Shown: positions 11,161-24,886, numbered from the stretch's first letter. The stretch: DNA of 64,000 bases from Bimuria novae-zelandiae CBS 107.79 (GCA_010015655.1 ML976658.1:1351978-1415977); one strand, 5' to 3'. Numbers and translations are program-made. Notes: generated from the letters alone by a model not told the origin.

Positions 11161-12924
11161 ATTGTTCTCACCTACTACTATAACGTCACTTAACACACGA
11201 GTTGCACGTTGCTATACCGTGTTCTTTACAACGCACCTGTTACCGCGTTCTTACAACGTATATACTAGGATCTCTGCCTAGATCTATTAATATAGTTAAC
11301 TATAGCCTCTGTAATAGCTACTAAGTCCGACCCTGCTATAACGCGAGTTACTGTCGTCCTAAACACACTAGATAATTAGTTTACCTAGTTATTTATTCGC
11401 TAAGACGTTACTAACCGCTACAGTCTTTAGCAGTACATTAACCTTAACGTAGCGAAGGAGAATCTCCCTAAGCTATAGAAGCCTTATAAGCCTTAACTTA
11501 CTAATTATAAACTTAAAGCTACTAGGCTCTCTCACCTATCTACTAATAATTAAGAATCTTATTAATAGAAATATAATTAATAGGAACGCCGTTGCACTAA
11601 GTACTATACTTAAATAAAGGCACTAGCTAACCTAAATATAAATATTAGTAAGATAATTACTGCACGCTATATACACCTAATTAAGAATTATAATACCCTA
11701 TATAACTAATTAGTTACCCTTAAGAAGTTCCTTTATCTTATAGACGCGATACGCCATCGTAAGCTAGCTAATAAATATAATGCCCTTAAAACTACGCCAC
11801 GAGCTATAAAGAAGATTAAGCAATAGCTATTAGACTAAGTATATATTATAGCTTAGGGCAAGGCTATTAGCCTGCCTAAGACTAATAGTAATTAACTATA
11901 GGAGGACTTCCTTATTACCTGTAAGGCACTTAATTAAGAGTACGCTACGTCTTACCTGCGCGAGATCTTTAAGTATAAAGCGCAAGGCACTACTGCTAAG
12001 ATCTTATCTTTAGAGACTTACGTTGCTAAGATAACCACCTATCTACGCCGTACAAAACCACACTTAACAGGCCTGGCAGTATCCGCTGCTGAGCTGGGCA
12101 TCGCCAAATAAGTTAATTCTAAACACGATAACGGCCGAGGTAGCAGTTACGACTAAGATAAGCTATCTAAGAACTGTGTCTGCGGGAAGAAGCACTAGTA
12201 TGCTAACTACTTTATCCTTAACATATAATACCTATAATGTCTAAAGGACTATTAGCCTACTGCTAAGGCTATGTAGAAGGTTAAGGAAGCATAAAAAGAC
12301 CCTAAGATTAATAAGCGTATTAAGACTACTCTAACTAAATAGGCAGCCTAATAACTATAGAATACTAGATTACTGCGAATTAATAATAGTAATCCTCCTG
12401 CTAAAGACAGTAACACCTTTGTGGCAGTTGCTGGCCTATCACATATTAGTATCGATCAAGTCGATTCTCTCGAACTCGAATCACTCGAATCTCGATCAAA
12501 TGACGTTTCAAACATGATTACGCTGGATACCAATACTGAGCCTGAGGGAGAGCTTACAGTGATGGTTGGAGATAACACTAACAAGACTGAGCTTCTTAAT
12601 CGATGGATCGTTGATCCAGGGTCGAACACCCACGTTATTAATACAGAGTCATGGCACGGCTGGAAGAGGATAAACGATAATCTAAAGCGTCGCTACCTCT
12701 ATGCTAGCAACAGCCATATCCTTATTATAGCTTAGGGTATAATAAAACTCGTCGCTTGTACACTATATAGACTATAGACGCTAGAGCTAACGTACGTCGC
12801 GTACGTTGAAGGCTTTCTTATAAGTGTATTAGGACTCGCTCGCTGTTGTATAGAGTCTATCTACTTTAACTCTGGCTAAGATGTCCTGTATATGCATTAG
12901 CCGTCCTACGTCATCGTATAACTT
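11161..12924 (+). pseudogene. copia-1 gag and protease remnant
   Basis: An atypical zinc knuckle (CVCGKKH) is readable near 12178. The open piece 12421-12735 holds the protease site WIVDPGSNTHVINTE, the copia-type aspartic protease with Asp-Pro-Gly in place of Asp-Ser/Thr-Gly. Upstream gag has many TAG/TAA stops. The frame is cut by the LINE at 12925 and resumes at 21413. Confidence 0.82.
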
Positions 12925-13444
12925 CTAAATTTTAAGAACCTGTTAAAATCTGTATATTTTTTATTAGATTTAATCTTAAAATTACTTAAAACCTATCTCT
13001 ACGCTATCCTTTGCCCCTATAGTGCCTGTAGCTAGTAAATAATAGCATAGAGACGCCTGCGAGACTCCCCCTAAAAGCCTCTATAGTAACCCGCCCTGCC
13101 GACCTAGAGTTAGCGAGGCACCTTAATATAAGCCACCCCTTAAGGAGATAGCCATAGTAGCATGTAGCAGTAATACTATATTTTAACCTAGGTAGAGGAG
13201 TGCAGACTAGAAACGCGCTAGCTACTACTATAGTAACTAAAGCCTTAATAACCTATATTACGGCCGCTAAATAAGCTGCCGCTACCTAGGAGGCCATGAT
13301 CTACACCCTAGCACAGGCTGTAAATAGCTGCCTTAATGCCTATAAGCTCCCTAAAGAGTAGGCAGTCGCTAACGCCCTCTACTAGCGCGTTATATAGGCC
13401 CTAAAAAACTCTACCCTAGCGCCAAGCCTCTTGCGCACAGACTA

Positions 13445-13728
13445 TCGGTGATTCTGAAAATACCTGCTCGACCCACTTAAGGCGTATTTCTTATCAGACT
13501 GCGCGTATTTTCTGTTCTGGTCTCCTTTTTTTCGCTTTTCTCTCCACCACACAAGGAACTTTGGATAATAATATACTAAAAGTAGATAAAGGGCTTCTAT
13601 AGAGTTATAAGTACCCCCCTTAAATTTTTTAGAAGATTTAAGTTTTTTGCGTTCAAGAAAATACAAGAAAAGGAAGGATTGACGATGACTGGCTGGCTCT
13701 GTGGGTCGAGCAGGTATTTCCGAAACGA
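13445..13728. mobile_element. MITE related to the Tc1-like elements at 46967 and 51035
   Basis: 284 bp, flanked by TA (13443-13444 and 13729-13730). Its inverted ends share AAATACCTGCTCGACCCAC. The left end starts TCGGTGATTCTG and the right end (reverse complement) starts TCGTTTCGG. The same asymmetric pair of termini bounds both Tc1-like elements in this window. No coding capacity, so it is probably a non-autonomous derivative mobilised by a related transposase. It is less RIPed than the LINE around it. Confidence 0.85.
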
Positions 13729-13733
13729 TAATA

Positions 13734-15842
13734 ACGTGTCCGTGCACCCAATGCACGGATTCAGCCAATGCACGCCGAACACCATAAACGCTCTATTAGA
13801 AATAAGGCTGCAGAACCACCCACAAACAATATTATTATAAGATTTTCTACTAGGATAGTAAATCAATAGCTACGATTTATTTGCACTATTTAAATCTATC
13901 TAGAAGCTTGACGTCGCGGCCGCTCCGTGTGGATTTGGCTGGGGTAGTAGATGCGCCCTTTGAGGCCTCCCTAATATCCGTAGCATCAATAACACGTTTC
14001 TGACGCTTTCTACTCTGTGGAGATGGCTGAGAAGCTTTTCTCTTACTCCTTTAGGATAGTTGTAGAGCCTTTTTAGCGTTATTGGCAGACTTCTGGGCAG
14101 TGCGCTAAGCTACCTTTTTAGCTCTCTTCTTCTCCTTTGCCTTCTTCGCTGCCTCTCTCGCTGCACGCTTTTCTTGCTAGATTTTCTCCTTATATAGCTT
14201 AGCTACCTTCTTTAGCTCTACTATTTTTACTTTTTAAAGCTACTATTGCTTATCCTCTTGCTCCTTAATTAATTAACGATAACGTGCCTCCCTTACTTTC
14301 CTTAGTAACTATAAAATAGCCCTACTATAATACTCCTAGCGCTATTAAAGGTCTAGAGCTTTGCTCTTCTTATTACGCTTCTTCTTAATAAATAGCGCCT
14401 GCCTAAGCCCATTGTTGTCATGCTTAAGTAGCTTATTTTTAATAGATAGGTAGTAGAGTGATTAATAAAGCTTTTGTGTATCCTTACTACTTTAATTACT
14501 TACTGCAGAGCATACAAGCCTATCTATCTTTCTCTAGTCATAATCGCTAAGCCCTGATAAGGAGCTATTACCTAATTCTTAATCCTAGGTGAACCTATTA
14601 AGGATAGGGTCAGGATTAGGTGGCGATATACCTGTGGCTCTAAAAGAGCTAAGGATAGTTAATTCCTTAAAAGAGGCCTTCTACGTATTCTAGAATAGGG
14701 GAAAGAAGTCGCCTTTAGTAATAGAAGCTAGGCCCTAGCTTCTATAAAGGTATCTTAATAGCTCTGCTAAGTAGGCTATTAATAGAGGCTTAAACATCGC
14801 AATATCAAGTGGCTGAAGTATATAAGTTAAATAAGGAGGCAGGACAGTAAGCAGGATCCTATTCTAATTATAGTAGTTAATAAAGTCTATAGTAATATAA
14901 GATCCGTGGCTGTCTATAATTAAAAGTTAATATAATTGTCGAGCCTTCTCTTTTATATAGCGATCAAACACCTGCTTAAGCCAGGCAAGCCCGATATCGT
15001 TGTTTGTCCAGCCAGAGGATGATGAGGTGATAAAGACTTTATAATATCCTGCCTTGATATCCTCTACCTAGCTTGATTGGATGTCCTTGTTGGCAGCCTC
15101 ATAGATAAGGCTTGGCGGTAAAGCTGATCCATCAGCGCAGATACATGCTAGGAGCGTGATCCACGCGCGATTGCCATCCTGGAGTAATGCCCTAACCTCC
15201 TTCTTCTCCCACATTCGTCTGCTGAATATCCTCTTTGTTCTACCAACGATACCGATTAGGACACCTTTTTCATCCATATTGTAGATATGACGAGGATCTA
15301 TGCGATATTAATCGATCTTGCTATGTACAAGGTTAAAATAGAGGCGATATTTATCCACTGAATTAGCTTTATAGCGATTGCTGTCCATGCCGACGGTCTA
15401 TTGCGAGATGAGATGAATGCTGTGTTGGTTAATAAAGCGGGTAACCCAGCTCTCGCTGACTGGCTCCTTTGCTATCGTCGAGGCAAAATTCTATATCATC
15501 TCTCTAGTAGGAGGTATATGTCTCTCTGTGAGCCTTTTGATATATCGTACAAGCTCCTGCTCTTGCTGTGGGTTGAGCTTTCGCTGATTAATTGTGTTGG
15601 CTGCACGCGTTGCGGTAACACCTTGGTGCCTTCGTAAGAGTGTAGATTAATTAACACCATATCTAGTAGTAATTTCTGTATATGAAAAATCTTCTCCTGG
15701 TTCTCGCGATTCGATCTCATCTATCGCAGCTTAAATTGGATCCATATTGGTGGAGTTATCGCGTGTTGAAAGTAGGGAGTTTTGACGCGTCGGATGTTCG
15801 GCGTGCATTGGCTGAATCCGTGCATTAGGTGCACGGACACGT
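13734..15842 (-). mobile_element. Fot1-1, Fot1/pogo DNA transposon
   Basis: 2109 bp with near-perfect inverted repeats of about 47 bp (ACGTGTCCGTGCAC at each end) and TA target copies at 13732-13733 and 15843-15844. It inserted 5 bp from the MITE, in the LINE. It carries one minus-strand pogo/Fot1-type transposase. The terminal repeats contain AATGCACG twice, a possible paired binding site. Confidence 0.94.
13886..15745 (-). pseudogene. Fot1-1 transposase remnant (DDE, pogo/Fot1 family)
   Basis: From ATG (MDPI) at 15745 to a TAG at 13886 the frame is 620 codons, the usual size for Fot1 transposases, which cut and paste at TA sites. The N-terminal HTH region is around 15496-15720. The first catalytic Asp region MDEKGVLIGI with SRRMWEKKEVRALL lies at 15068-15277. 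A basic, Lys-rich C-terminus follows near 14000-14250. Several in-frame TAG/TAA break it. It closely resembles Fot1-2. Confidence 0.88.
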
Positions 15843-17199
15843 TACACTAAGAGTATTAATACTAACGCTAGCACTAGTGCTAGTAATAGTAGTCGTAACT
15901 ATAGTAAGGCTACGGGGCTAAGAATATAGGTAAACGTAGCTACTAGCGCGAACCCCTTAAGCATAGGGTATACTACCTTTAGTAGTAACTAGAGTAGCAC
16001 TAAGGCTACTACTAATAGACACACTCGCCGTAGTTAAAGCGACACTAAGGACCCTAAGATCCTTATTACCGTGCCTGCGCCAGAGCGGCTCTTATAAAGC
16101 TTATTATATATAATTAGAAAGGCTATTTGCGACACGCTGGGCTTTAACCTTAGCGCTATACCTAGCGCCTTAAAGACTAGGACAGGATAGGCCGTTACCC
16201 CCGCTAATAATAAGACAAGAGACAGCCTTATAGAATAGGGAAAGAAAGATTTAATAATAAGCGCTATAAGAGGTAGTATAGCTAAGCTACTATAAAAATA
16301 GTTTAACTATGCTATACTTAACGTCCCTAGCGCGTACTAATCCTTGCTAGGCCTAAAGGTGCTAGTTACACACGACATAATAGAGGATAAGGCAGCTGTA
16401 TAGATAGGCTTACTGCCTACTAACTATAGATAGTTAAGGCATGGCGCTAATAAAGACGGAACTATTACCTAGATTATCTTCTTTATAAAGAAAGTATAAT
16501 AATTTAGGCTCCTAGGTAGTAGTAGCGCCTTAAGGGAGATTACTAAGACCCTAGCTATATAATAACACGACCTAGGCTACTAGGGCTACTATAACCTACT
16601 AAAATGCGTGCGCCTTCCCCACTATAATAACTATAGCAAGAAATAAGAGGACTATACAGGCCCCCTAGACTTAGAATATACCTATCTAGTGCAGTGCGCT
16701 AACTATTTTAGCCTATATTAGGTAGGGTATATTAACTGCCTAGCAGCGCCTTGCTAAGTTAATAAGTAGGTTATTAGGCTAATAAGGAGGAAGATAGGCA
16801 CATACCGCCGCGCTAGTTATTAGGCCTATAAGCACGCTAACCGCCCGTCCCTAGGTACTAAAACAGAGGTAGTAATCGCGACAGCCTAGGATAGCTCACT
16901 AGAGCTCTATAATAGCCTATATAGTGCCCCTGCTACCTCTAGCTTACATTTAGTAGGCGCAGTAACAACGCCAGTAAACGCTAATAAGCGACGTAACCTA
17001 GGAATAGAGGCGTTAACAAGGCCCTCTACTCGCCTACAACGCTCTACTTATATCCCTAGGAACCTAAATCTAGTAGTAATATTAGCGCGCAGCATTGCGC
17101 TACCTTAAGATTATATAGCTTTATCCTTATTAGAGAGAGATATAAGTATAAGCGACGAAAATAATCTCTTATATTAAGCACACCCTTATAAAGAAAAAG

Positions 17200-20100
17200 G
17201 ACTCCCCTTAGGGAGCGTAATATATAAGTTAGCTAGATAAATATAGGGCGAAGCTTGCCTAGCCATATTATAGCCTTAGAACTTGCTTTTTAAGAAGATA
17301 TTAACGTAGTATGCATATAAGAGCCGGCCACGTAGCCTAGTACCTGCACCTTAAACCACCTAAGCTACTAGCTATACCTACCTATTAATAGCTAAGACGA
17401 CCCCTAGCATAGGGAGATATAGAGACCTAGAGTCCTTATCTACACGCTAAAAGGCGTATAGCTCTATATTACGACTATAGCGCCCCTGCAGGACAGGGAT
17501 AGATAATAGATTTAGGTTAACGGGGTCTCTATCCTCAACATCTATAGGCAGCCTCAGACCACACCAGTCCTAGAGTATATTATAGGCCTTACCCCCCTAG
17601 TAAGATGCCTAGTAGGGGGAGACTTTAACACCAAGCACGATATATTTAAGCCTAGTATTATTATCTTATAAAGCGGCGCCGAGCTTACGCGCTAGGCTAT
17701 AGTTAGCGGCATAAACTATATTAGAGAACCTAGTAGAGCCACCTATAGAGCTAGCTATATTCTAGACCTTAGCTTCTCTAATATTACCTTTACTAAAATA
17801 AAGGTGCGCGACGACCTGCACTACAGCTCTAATTACGCTACCTTAGTTACGACACTACTAGGTAGAGGTACACTAAGCTGTAAATAATATCGCCTTAAGC
17901 TTCCTAAAAAGAAGCTTCTTTCCTTTACCTAGCTAGTTGCAATAGGTATGCTATAGCTACCCTTAATAGTAGTAGCCTCTAACCTACGCTAGGTGGAAGA
18001 GTGCGCTACAGCGCTAACTTTATTACTCTAAAATACTCTACGCAAAACTGGCTACCTAAAGAGGAATAGTAAGAAGGTGGCACCTTAGTAGATAGATAAG
18101 TGCGCTAACGCCAGGCGCCTGCACCTTAAGTCTAGACAGGGCTATATAGGTACCTAGACCCTAGAGACTTGTAGCTTTTTAACCATAGTAAGAAAGGCTA
18201 AGAGATAATACTAGCAATATACTATTAATAGCGTAAAGGAGGACTCCGACCTCTTTTAAATTATAGGCTAGCATAAGCTAGAGCCAACAAGACTAGACCC
18301 GCCGCTGGCCTACGAGGGGCACTATATTACTAACCTATAAGAGAAAGTAGAGACGCTTAGACAAGCAATACTCTGCTATTTTAATAATAGTAATAACCTA
18401 CTAGAGGCTCTAAAACCTAACGTCTAAGGATTGCAGGGCTATTACGCCCTCCCTTAGGACCTATACCTTTCCCCCGAAGAGGTTAAGCGTAATATAATAG
18501 GAGTCTTAAGCACCTTACCTAGCATAGATAAGATTACTATTCGCATGCTTACTGCATGCTAGTATTATATCTAGATATATCTTACTAGCCTATACTAGCG
18601 CTATCTGGCCCTTAGCTACTTCCCCCACGCGTGGAGGGTCGTAGAGGTCGTTATAATACCTAAGATAGGTAAAAAGGACAAATCCTCCCCTAGATTATAG
18701 AGACCTATCGCCCTGCTATCCTGCCTTAGCAAGGGCCTAGAGAGAATCTTAGTAAGGAGATTTACTAGCACTGCTATAGCACACGGCATACTAAGCCCCT
18801 AACACAGGAGGGCTCTCCCCAAGAGATTAGCTATAGACCTAGTAGCCGCCTTTATATATAACGTAGAGGACGCCTTCTCTAACGGCCAGCACGTTACTAT
18901 AGTTACTATAGATATCTAAGGCGCCTTCGACGCACTTCTTAAAAATTAACTTCTATATAGGATAAAGGCCTAAGGATAGTATAATAGCGCCCTCCTAATT
19001 ATAAAAAATTTCCTCTAGGACCATCGCTTCTAAGTGTAATTAGGAGAAGCCACTATAGCGCCCTACCTAGTATAGTGCGGGACGCCATAGGGCTTACTAC
19101 TATTATTAGTGCTATACACACTTTATCTGGTAGAGCTACTTTAGTAAGACCCTACCAGGCGCTTTAGGTACGCAGACGATATCTACCTCTATAGGTAATC
19201 CTACTTCCTAGACCAGAACGTGAAAATGCTGGCAGAAGATATAGGCGCTATAAATTTCTAAGGAGACGCTAATCACGTGGCATTTACCCTAGAGAAACTC
19301 GAAATAATACACCTAACTAAGTAGAAAAGTAACTATTTACTACCTATCTAGATTAACAATTAGCTTATCCTCTAACCTACACTACTAGACAAGGCGCTAC
19401 GCTAGCTAGGTGTTTACTTTAATAAAAAGCTTAATTTTAAAACACACGTTATTACCTACGTAGCTAAAAGACGCGCAGTCGCATAGCACATCTATAGCCT
19501 TACTAGGATCTAGCATGGCCTACTAGCTAGCTTACTACGTAAAGCAGTAATCTTATGCGTACTACTACGCCTACTATATAAAAATAAGGCCTAGTATAGA
19601 GGGCGCACGAAGCCCCCTAAGATTATAAGAGCTACGTAGAACCAAAAGGTTAGCATATAACTTAGGTGGCATATCGCCGCCCTAGAAAAGGCCCTTATAA
19701 TAGCAATTAGAGGCGTTATCCCCGCCTATCGCACCACGCCTACTACCACGCTGTATAGAGACGTAGGCATTCCCTTAGTAGCTATAGCGCTTAAAAAGTG
19801 TAAGGCGAGGTTCGCTATACGCCTGCACTATATTAATAAAGGTTACCCGCTTATAGCGCGCACGCGACTAACTATAGTATATAGAGAAAAAGGCGCTAGA
19901 CGCCTGTAGCGCCTATATATAAAAGTTTAACTACTTATATAGCTATTCGCACTAGTACCCCGCCCTATACTACTATAACTACACTATTCTAACTAGTGCT
20001 AAATAGACCCTATAAATAATAAGCCTAAAAAGCTCGCTACTAAAGAATTTAAATAATAGTGGACAAGCCTACCTACTAAGATAATTACAGTGTTCTTAGA

Positions 20101-20960
20101 CGGCTTGGAATAGCGCACAGAAAACGGCGAGCGCCACGTAACCTATAAATACGCTGTGTACTAGGGCCAGAGTCTACTATACACAGGCAAAGGCTCCCTT
20201 AACACGCAGGCCTACGTCTTCGACGTAGAAGTAGTGGGGGCCTAGAGAGGTCTTTAACACGTGCTATAGACTTAGGCGCACCGCCTAAGCCAAATCTAAA
20301 TATGTGTAGATAGTATATTAGTTATCTAGGGTATTAGGGGAGACCCCGCGCTATTATCCTAGTAGGCCTTTATACGCTGCTAGGAAGCTATAGACACCTA
20401 GGATATTTAAATTTAATAGTTACTAGGCTATATAGGCATTAAAGGCAATAAGCTAGCTAATTAGCTAGCAGATAAGGTAGCTAAGGACCTACGTCCACCT
20501 ATAGGGAAGGTAGCTAACCTTATAATATTAGGTCTACGATCTAATGCGCGCGCATACGTACGCGCTATATAATAAGAGTAGTAGCGTACACGTATACTAA
20601 ATCTCTCTACATGGTACAACTAGTAGGGCCTAGCATACACCCCCTCTAGGCAATCGCCGGAGCTGGAGCTTACACGCCTCGCCCTGACCAAGCTCCTATC
20701 CATAAGGACAAGACACGGCAACTACGCCTAGTACTATAGGAAGTTTAAGCATAATAAGGAGACCCTCACGTGCACCTATAGAGTAGACCTAGCCCTAGAC
20801 TATATTATACACTGCCCACGAACAGTGCGACGCTTTAACTATTAGCTATAACGCCTAATATATCCCCTAATAAATACTAGAGAAGGAATATAGTACTTTA
20901 GGGCGCTAAGCCTAGGAGAATACGTAACCCTTCTTACACTTAGTGTTAATAATAGTATAT
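17200..20960 (+). pseudogene. LINE ORF2 remnant: endonuclease, reverse transcriptase, RNase H
   Basis: The apurinic-endonuclease motif VGGDFNTKHD lies at about 17612-17641. The RT motif A region (TIDI, stop, GAFD) lies near 18907-18935. The RT catalytic motif RYADDI lies near 19160-19185. An RNase H start (TVFLDG) lies near 20090, and a C-terminal Cys/His-type region with IIHCPRTV near 20800. This endonuclease-RT-RNase H order is that of Tad/I-type LINEs, which prime reverse transcription at a nicked target. Many stops; inactive. Confidence 0.88.
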
Positions 20961-21353
20961 ATTAGCAAGTAATTAGCTAATTATATTATAGGTAAGCGGA
21001 CGCAAACCTTTACTTTAGGTAAAGTAAATACGCTACCTGCTTATAACTTACTAAGGTATCTACTATATAAGACTTAGCTCTCTTTTTTATATACCTATAT
21101 GCGTGTATATATCTTTCCTTACCTCTAATAAGTCTTAGCATGCTTCTGTACAGGACTAGGGGCAGCTAGAAGGCTACCCCTTTTCCTACTATTATTACAC
21201 AAAGGCTAGATTAAATAGCTGAGTTACCCCTATCTAGAGAGGGAGAGTAGCAAGAGAGGCCACTCCTATAGTAGCGATAGCACTAGTATAAGTGGCCCTT
21301 ACTAAGTGCAGGGCACGTCTACATACCCCCTGGGAGGTTATATAGGACGTAAA

Positions 21354-21356
<3 letters not shown>

Positions 21357-21397
<41 letters not shown>
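21357..21397. repeat. TAC/ACT microsatellite tail of the LINE
   Basis: About thirteen uninterrupted three-base units end directly at the target duplication. Short simple-repeat 3' tails are typical of LINEs that lack poly(A). It marks the 3' end and the plus orientation. Confidence 0.9.
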
Positions 21398-21412
21398 GTT
21401 ATCGCACAACTT

Positions 21413-24400
21413 AAGTACAACGGAGGTCACTAGCTTATTAACGCAGAGCTATTATATTAACTGCCTCTATTATTACTCTACTTAATACTAAGTATGTTTA
21501 GAGCATTATATCGCCCGTCGTACGCACTAAAGCTAATTAACATTATTAACTAACGTGTTGCACATTAGATCTAAGGCCACCTAGGCTATAAGGTAGTTAA
21601 ATAACTAGAGGCAAACGTCACTAGCGTTTAACTAATAGGAGAACACATAGACTATCTCTGTTAAATATATATTAAAGCTTAAATAACTTATATTATCTTA
21701 AGACGCCTGGCTGAGAGCCGTGCATAATAACCATTTTATCGAATTATAATAGACATTATTTATATTATCCCTATGGGAGAGGAATGCATTAATGGCAGTA
21801 AGTACGCCCTACACTCTATAGACAAGTACTTAAAGTGGCATAAAATCGCCACAGTTAAGCGAAAGGATAAGTTAACTCTTATACGTTAGTTTATATCTTT
21901 AATCCACAAGATCCAGCGCGTGTATAACGCTAACGTAGTCGCTATTTAATGTAATAACAAGAAAGGATTTAGAAACGATCTTATTAACATAATAGAAGAA
22001 CTAGGCATGCTATATAAGCTAGCACCACCTAGCATAAAAGAACTAAATAGACTTATTAAACGCGCTAGTAGAGTACTAACGTAGCGAGTTTGCGCTATGC
22101 GCATACACGCCAATCTACCAAAGAGTCTATTATATAAGCTATATCGCACCGCCGCATACATCCTTAATTGCACGCCTATCGAAGCACTAGGCTAGAAGAT
22201 ACCGTACAAGGTAGTATAGGGATAAAAGCCACTTGTTACTTATATAAGGCCTATTAGCTGTCGCGCCTACGTCTATAACTATAATCTAAGAGCTACTAAT
22301 AAGCTTAAATCGCGTACTCTAATTAGCTATCTTATTAGCTACTAAGGCACTAATATCTTCCGTATTTAGCTACCTATAAAAGACACTATTATTGTTACCC
22401 GCGACGTCGTATTTAAACCTATACTCTTCTTTAATAGAATAAATAGGTATGTATTAGGGTTAGTGCTCGAAGAGGTGATCGAACTACTCGAATATTTAGA
22501 AGAATATTAATATAATAATATTAGTATTAAAGATCTGTTAACTGCTTGTCAACGTTACCACCTAGTAGAGACACCTACGACCTTAGCTTTAAGAGCTATA
22601 GGCTCCCAGGTAGGGGGTGAATAGATAGACGACGCATTCGAATTAACACAGCAATAGTAATAGCTACCTACTCTAAGACCTACAATATCTACTGCCACAA
22701 GCAATCACACTCCTAAGAGTAATAAAGTACCTAAGGGCTATCGCCAACGTGGTAAGAGAGCTCCACGAGACGTTAACCTAGATCTAACTAATATAAGCTT
22801 AATTATTACTAGTAAACGTAATCGAAAGCAGAAAGATCTAAATAACTTTATAATTTATACATACGTAATAGCGCTAGGAGCTACACCTCTTATTAACTAT
22901 CTCTATGCATTTTTAACCAAGATTCGCTCTATACTTACTATAGATAAGATACTAAAAATTTATTAATCGCAGCTGCTACCTCTACTAAAGGCAATAAAGT
23001 AGCTTAAAATATACATATTTAGTAATTAATTTTAACGCGCTATAGAGGTTAAGTGGCAAGCTCTACGCGCTAAAGGAGTCTTTAGGAAGACTATAAAAAT
23101 AAAGGCTACTATAGACGCTAAGGTGCTACCGTTAATATAAATATTCGTATATAAGATCGACAAAGAAGGATACCTTTTACAGTTTAAAGCTTAACTCGTT
23201 GTTTAAGGAGATCTTTAAGCTCTACTTAATAATATATACGCTACTATACTCGCAATTCGTAACTTTCGCGCTCTTATTATAATTGCTAATTACTTTAGTC
23301 TAGAGCTAAAGTAGTACGATGTCCCTACTGCCTTCCTAAACGCTGAGATCGATCGAAAACTATACGCTAAAACACCTAAGGCGTTCCGCCATACTACAGG
23401 CGAGATCATGCTGGTACTCCGCGCCTTGTACGGCCTAAAGGAGTCACCAATCCTATAGTATAACAAACTACGTTAACAACTTATTAAGCTAGATCTAAAG
23501 CTAGTTAAAGGCTTTCCTTACTTATACACGAGCCGCTAGCTTATCCTATTTATCTATGTTAATAACATTATTATAGCATATCATTAGTCTAATGCCTATT
23601 ACTATAGGTCTTTTAAGAAGGATCTGGTAGTCCTATACAATATTAAAGCTATAAGAAACCTTACCTAGTTTCTTAAAATCTACATTATACGCGATCGAGC
23701 CCTACATAAGACATAACTAGTCTAAGACGCGTTTATTAATAAGGTATGCGCTTAATTTAGCATCGAAGCTATAGGCAAGGCTCTAGATATTCTACTAGTA
23801 GAGAACTAGCTACTATAGTCTACTAAGGAGCCTGATTTATCGCGAATAAAGCTTTATTAGTAACTAGTTAGCTCTCTCGTATATATCGCTATTTAGGGTA
23901 AACCTAACGTCGCCCGAACGCACGTCGTCTTTGCTTATCACCTTATTAACCCAGGACAGTCACACATCTCGAAAATCCAAAAGACCTGGCGCTACCTACT
24001 CAGCACGAAGGCTCTCGCACTTAAAGCCTCCGCTAGCGCGCAGGATATGGCTGAGTATCTATCTAATAATCCAATATATCGCGATCCTCTCTTCTTTAGA
24101 TCCTCTAACGCCTTATATGCTAACGAGCCTAAAACTTACTAAAGCTCTTAAGGCTATGCTTTTAAGTTTAGTAGACTAATAATTAACTAGAAGTTAACAG
24201 TATAACGCATAGTTACAAAATTAACTATAAAATTTAAATTACTAGCTCTATTACTTGCTAGCTTATAGATAGAAGAATAGATATAATTCTTCTCTAGTAT
24301 TAACCTTACTCTTAACTATACACCTACTATCTGGTGTGACAATTAACAAACCATTGGTATTATTACTAAACAGCAAGACAAGCTTTATATAAAGGTTAAA

Positions 24401-24660
24401 CATGTTAACATCTACCAGCTCTAGATTTAACAAGAAGTCGAAGCCTCTTGTATTAACGTTAAATAGGTCCCTACCAACTATATGCCTGCTAATAGACTTA
24501 TAAAGATTCTACTTAAGCAAAAGTTTGCAGACTTTATCTACTAAATTAGCCTTATTAATATTACTAAGCGTCTAAAGGGCCTGCGTTAAACTAATAGTAA
24601 TAATCTTAATAGTATCTATATACACTAATACTAATTAGCTATTATTAACTCCCTGCCTGG
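21413..24660 (+). pseudogene. copia-1 integrase, RT and RNase H remnant
   Basis: This continues the copia-1 frame after the LINE. Integrase-derived sequence fills about 21413-22450. RT shows YDVPTAFLNAEID near 23318 and FIYVNNIIIA near 23550, where the YVDD core reads YVNN after D to N mutation. RNase H ends with WCDNQQTIGI-like residues near 24333. The order protease, integrase, RT, RNase H is diagnostic of copia. Stops are frequent. Confidence 0.86.
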
Positions 24661-24671
24661 GCGTCCACGCT

Positions 24672-24683
24672 AGCTAGGGGGTG
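24672..24683 (+). other. copia-1 polypurine tract
   Basis: AGCTAGGGGGTG lies immediately before the 3' LTR. The same tract, inverted, adjoins the left LTR of copia-2 at 25587. Confidence 0.75.
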
Positions 24684-24886
24684 TGTCACGGTTTATGGCT
24701 CTTACTCTACAAGATAGTTGCTCCTACCTTGACATGATTACGACTTACCTTCTTTTTATTTAGGACTAGCGTTGTTTGTGCCTGCGCACCTATACCTTCT
24801 ATAGCTTCTAGATAGAATAACCTTAGTTCAATCCTGCAATCTTTTCCACTGCGTACTGTCCGCTCAGCGCTCTGCTCACCGCGACA
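24684..24886 (+). repeat. copia-1 3' LTR
   Basis: 203 bp, colinear with 10933-11135, with scattered transitions. It is followed by target copy GAAAA and then directly by chitinase coding sequence at 24892. Confidence 0.95.

Larger units (their letters stand above)
12990..16850 (+). pseudogene. LINE ORF1 (gag-like) remnant, split by MITE and Fot1-1
   Basis: TA-saturated but partly GC-rich sequence precedes ORF2 of the LINE. It is interrupted at 13445-15842 by two DNA elements. Position and composition suggest the nucleic-acid-binding ORF1 of a Tad-type LINE. Stops are too dense to name domains. Confidence 0.55.
12925..21394 (+). mobile_element. Tad-like non-LTR retrotransposon (LINE), RIP-inactivated, nested in copia-1
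   Basis: No LTRs. It is flanked by an 18-bp target duplication, TACGTCATCGTATAACTT at 12907-12924 and TACGTTATCGCACAACTT at 21395-21412, the copies differing only by C/T. It ends in a TAC microsatellite. Excluding the MITE and Fot1-1 it is about 6.1 kb. It encodes an ORF1 remnant and an ORF2 with apurinic endonuclease, reverse transcriptase and RNase H, as in fungal Tad-clade LINEs. It sits inside the copia-1 integrase region; the copia-2 sequence runs uninterrupted across the same point. Confidence 0.9.
10933..24886 (+). mobile_element. copia-1, Ty1/copia retrotransposon carrying a nested LINE
   Basis: 203-bp LTRs at 10933-11135 and 24684-24886 are flanked by GAAAA (10928-10932 and 24887-24891). 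Subtracting the nested LINE and its target duplication leaves about 5466 bp, very close to the 5461 bp of copia-2, its family partner. Internal order is gag, protease, integrase, RT, RNase H (copia order). It is heavily RIPed, and LTR differences are mostly transitions. It inserted in the sense direction in a chitinase exon. Confidence 0.94.
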
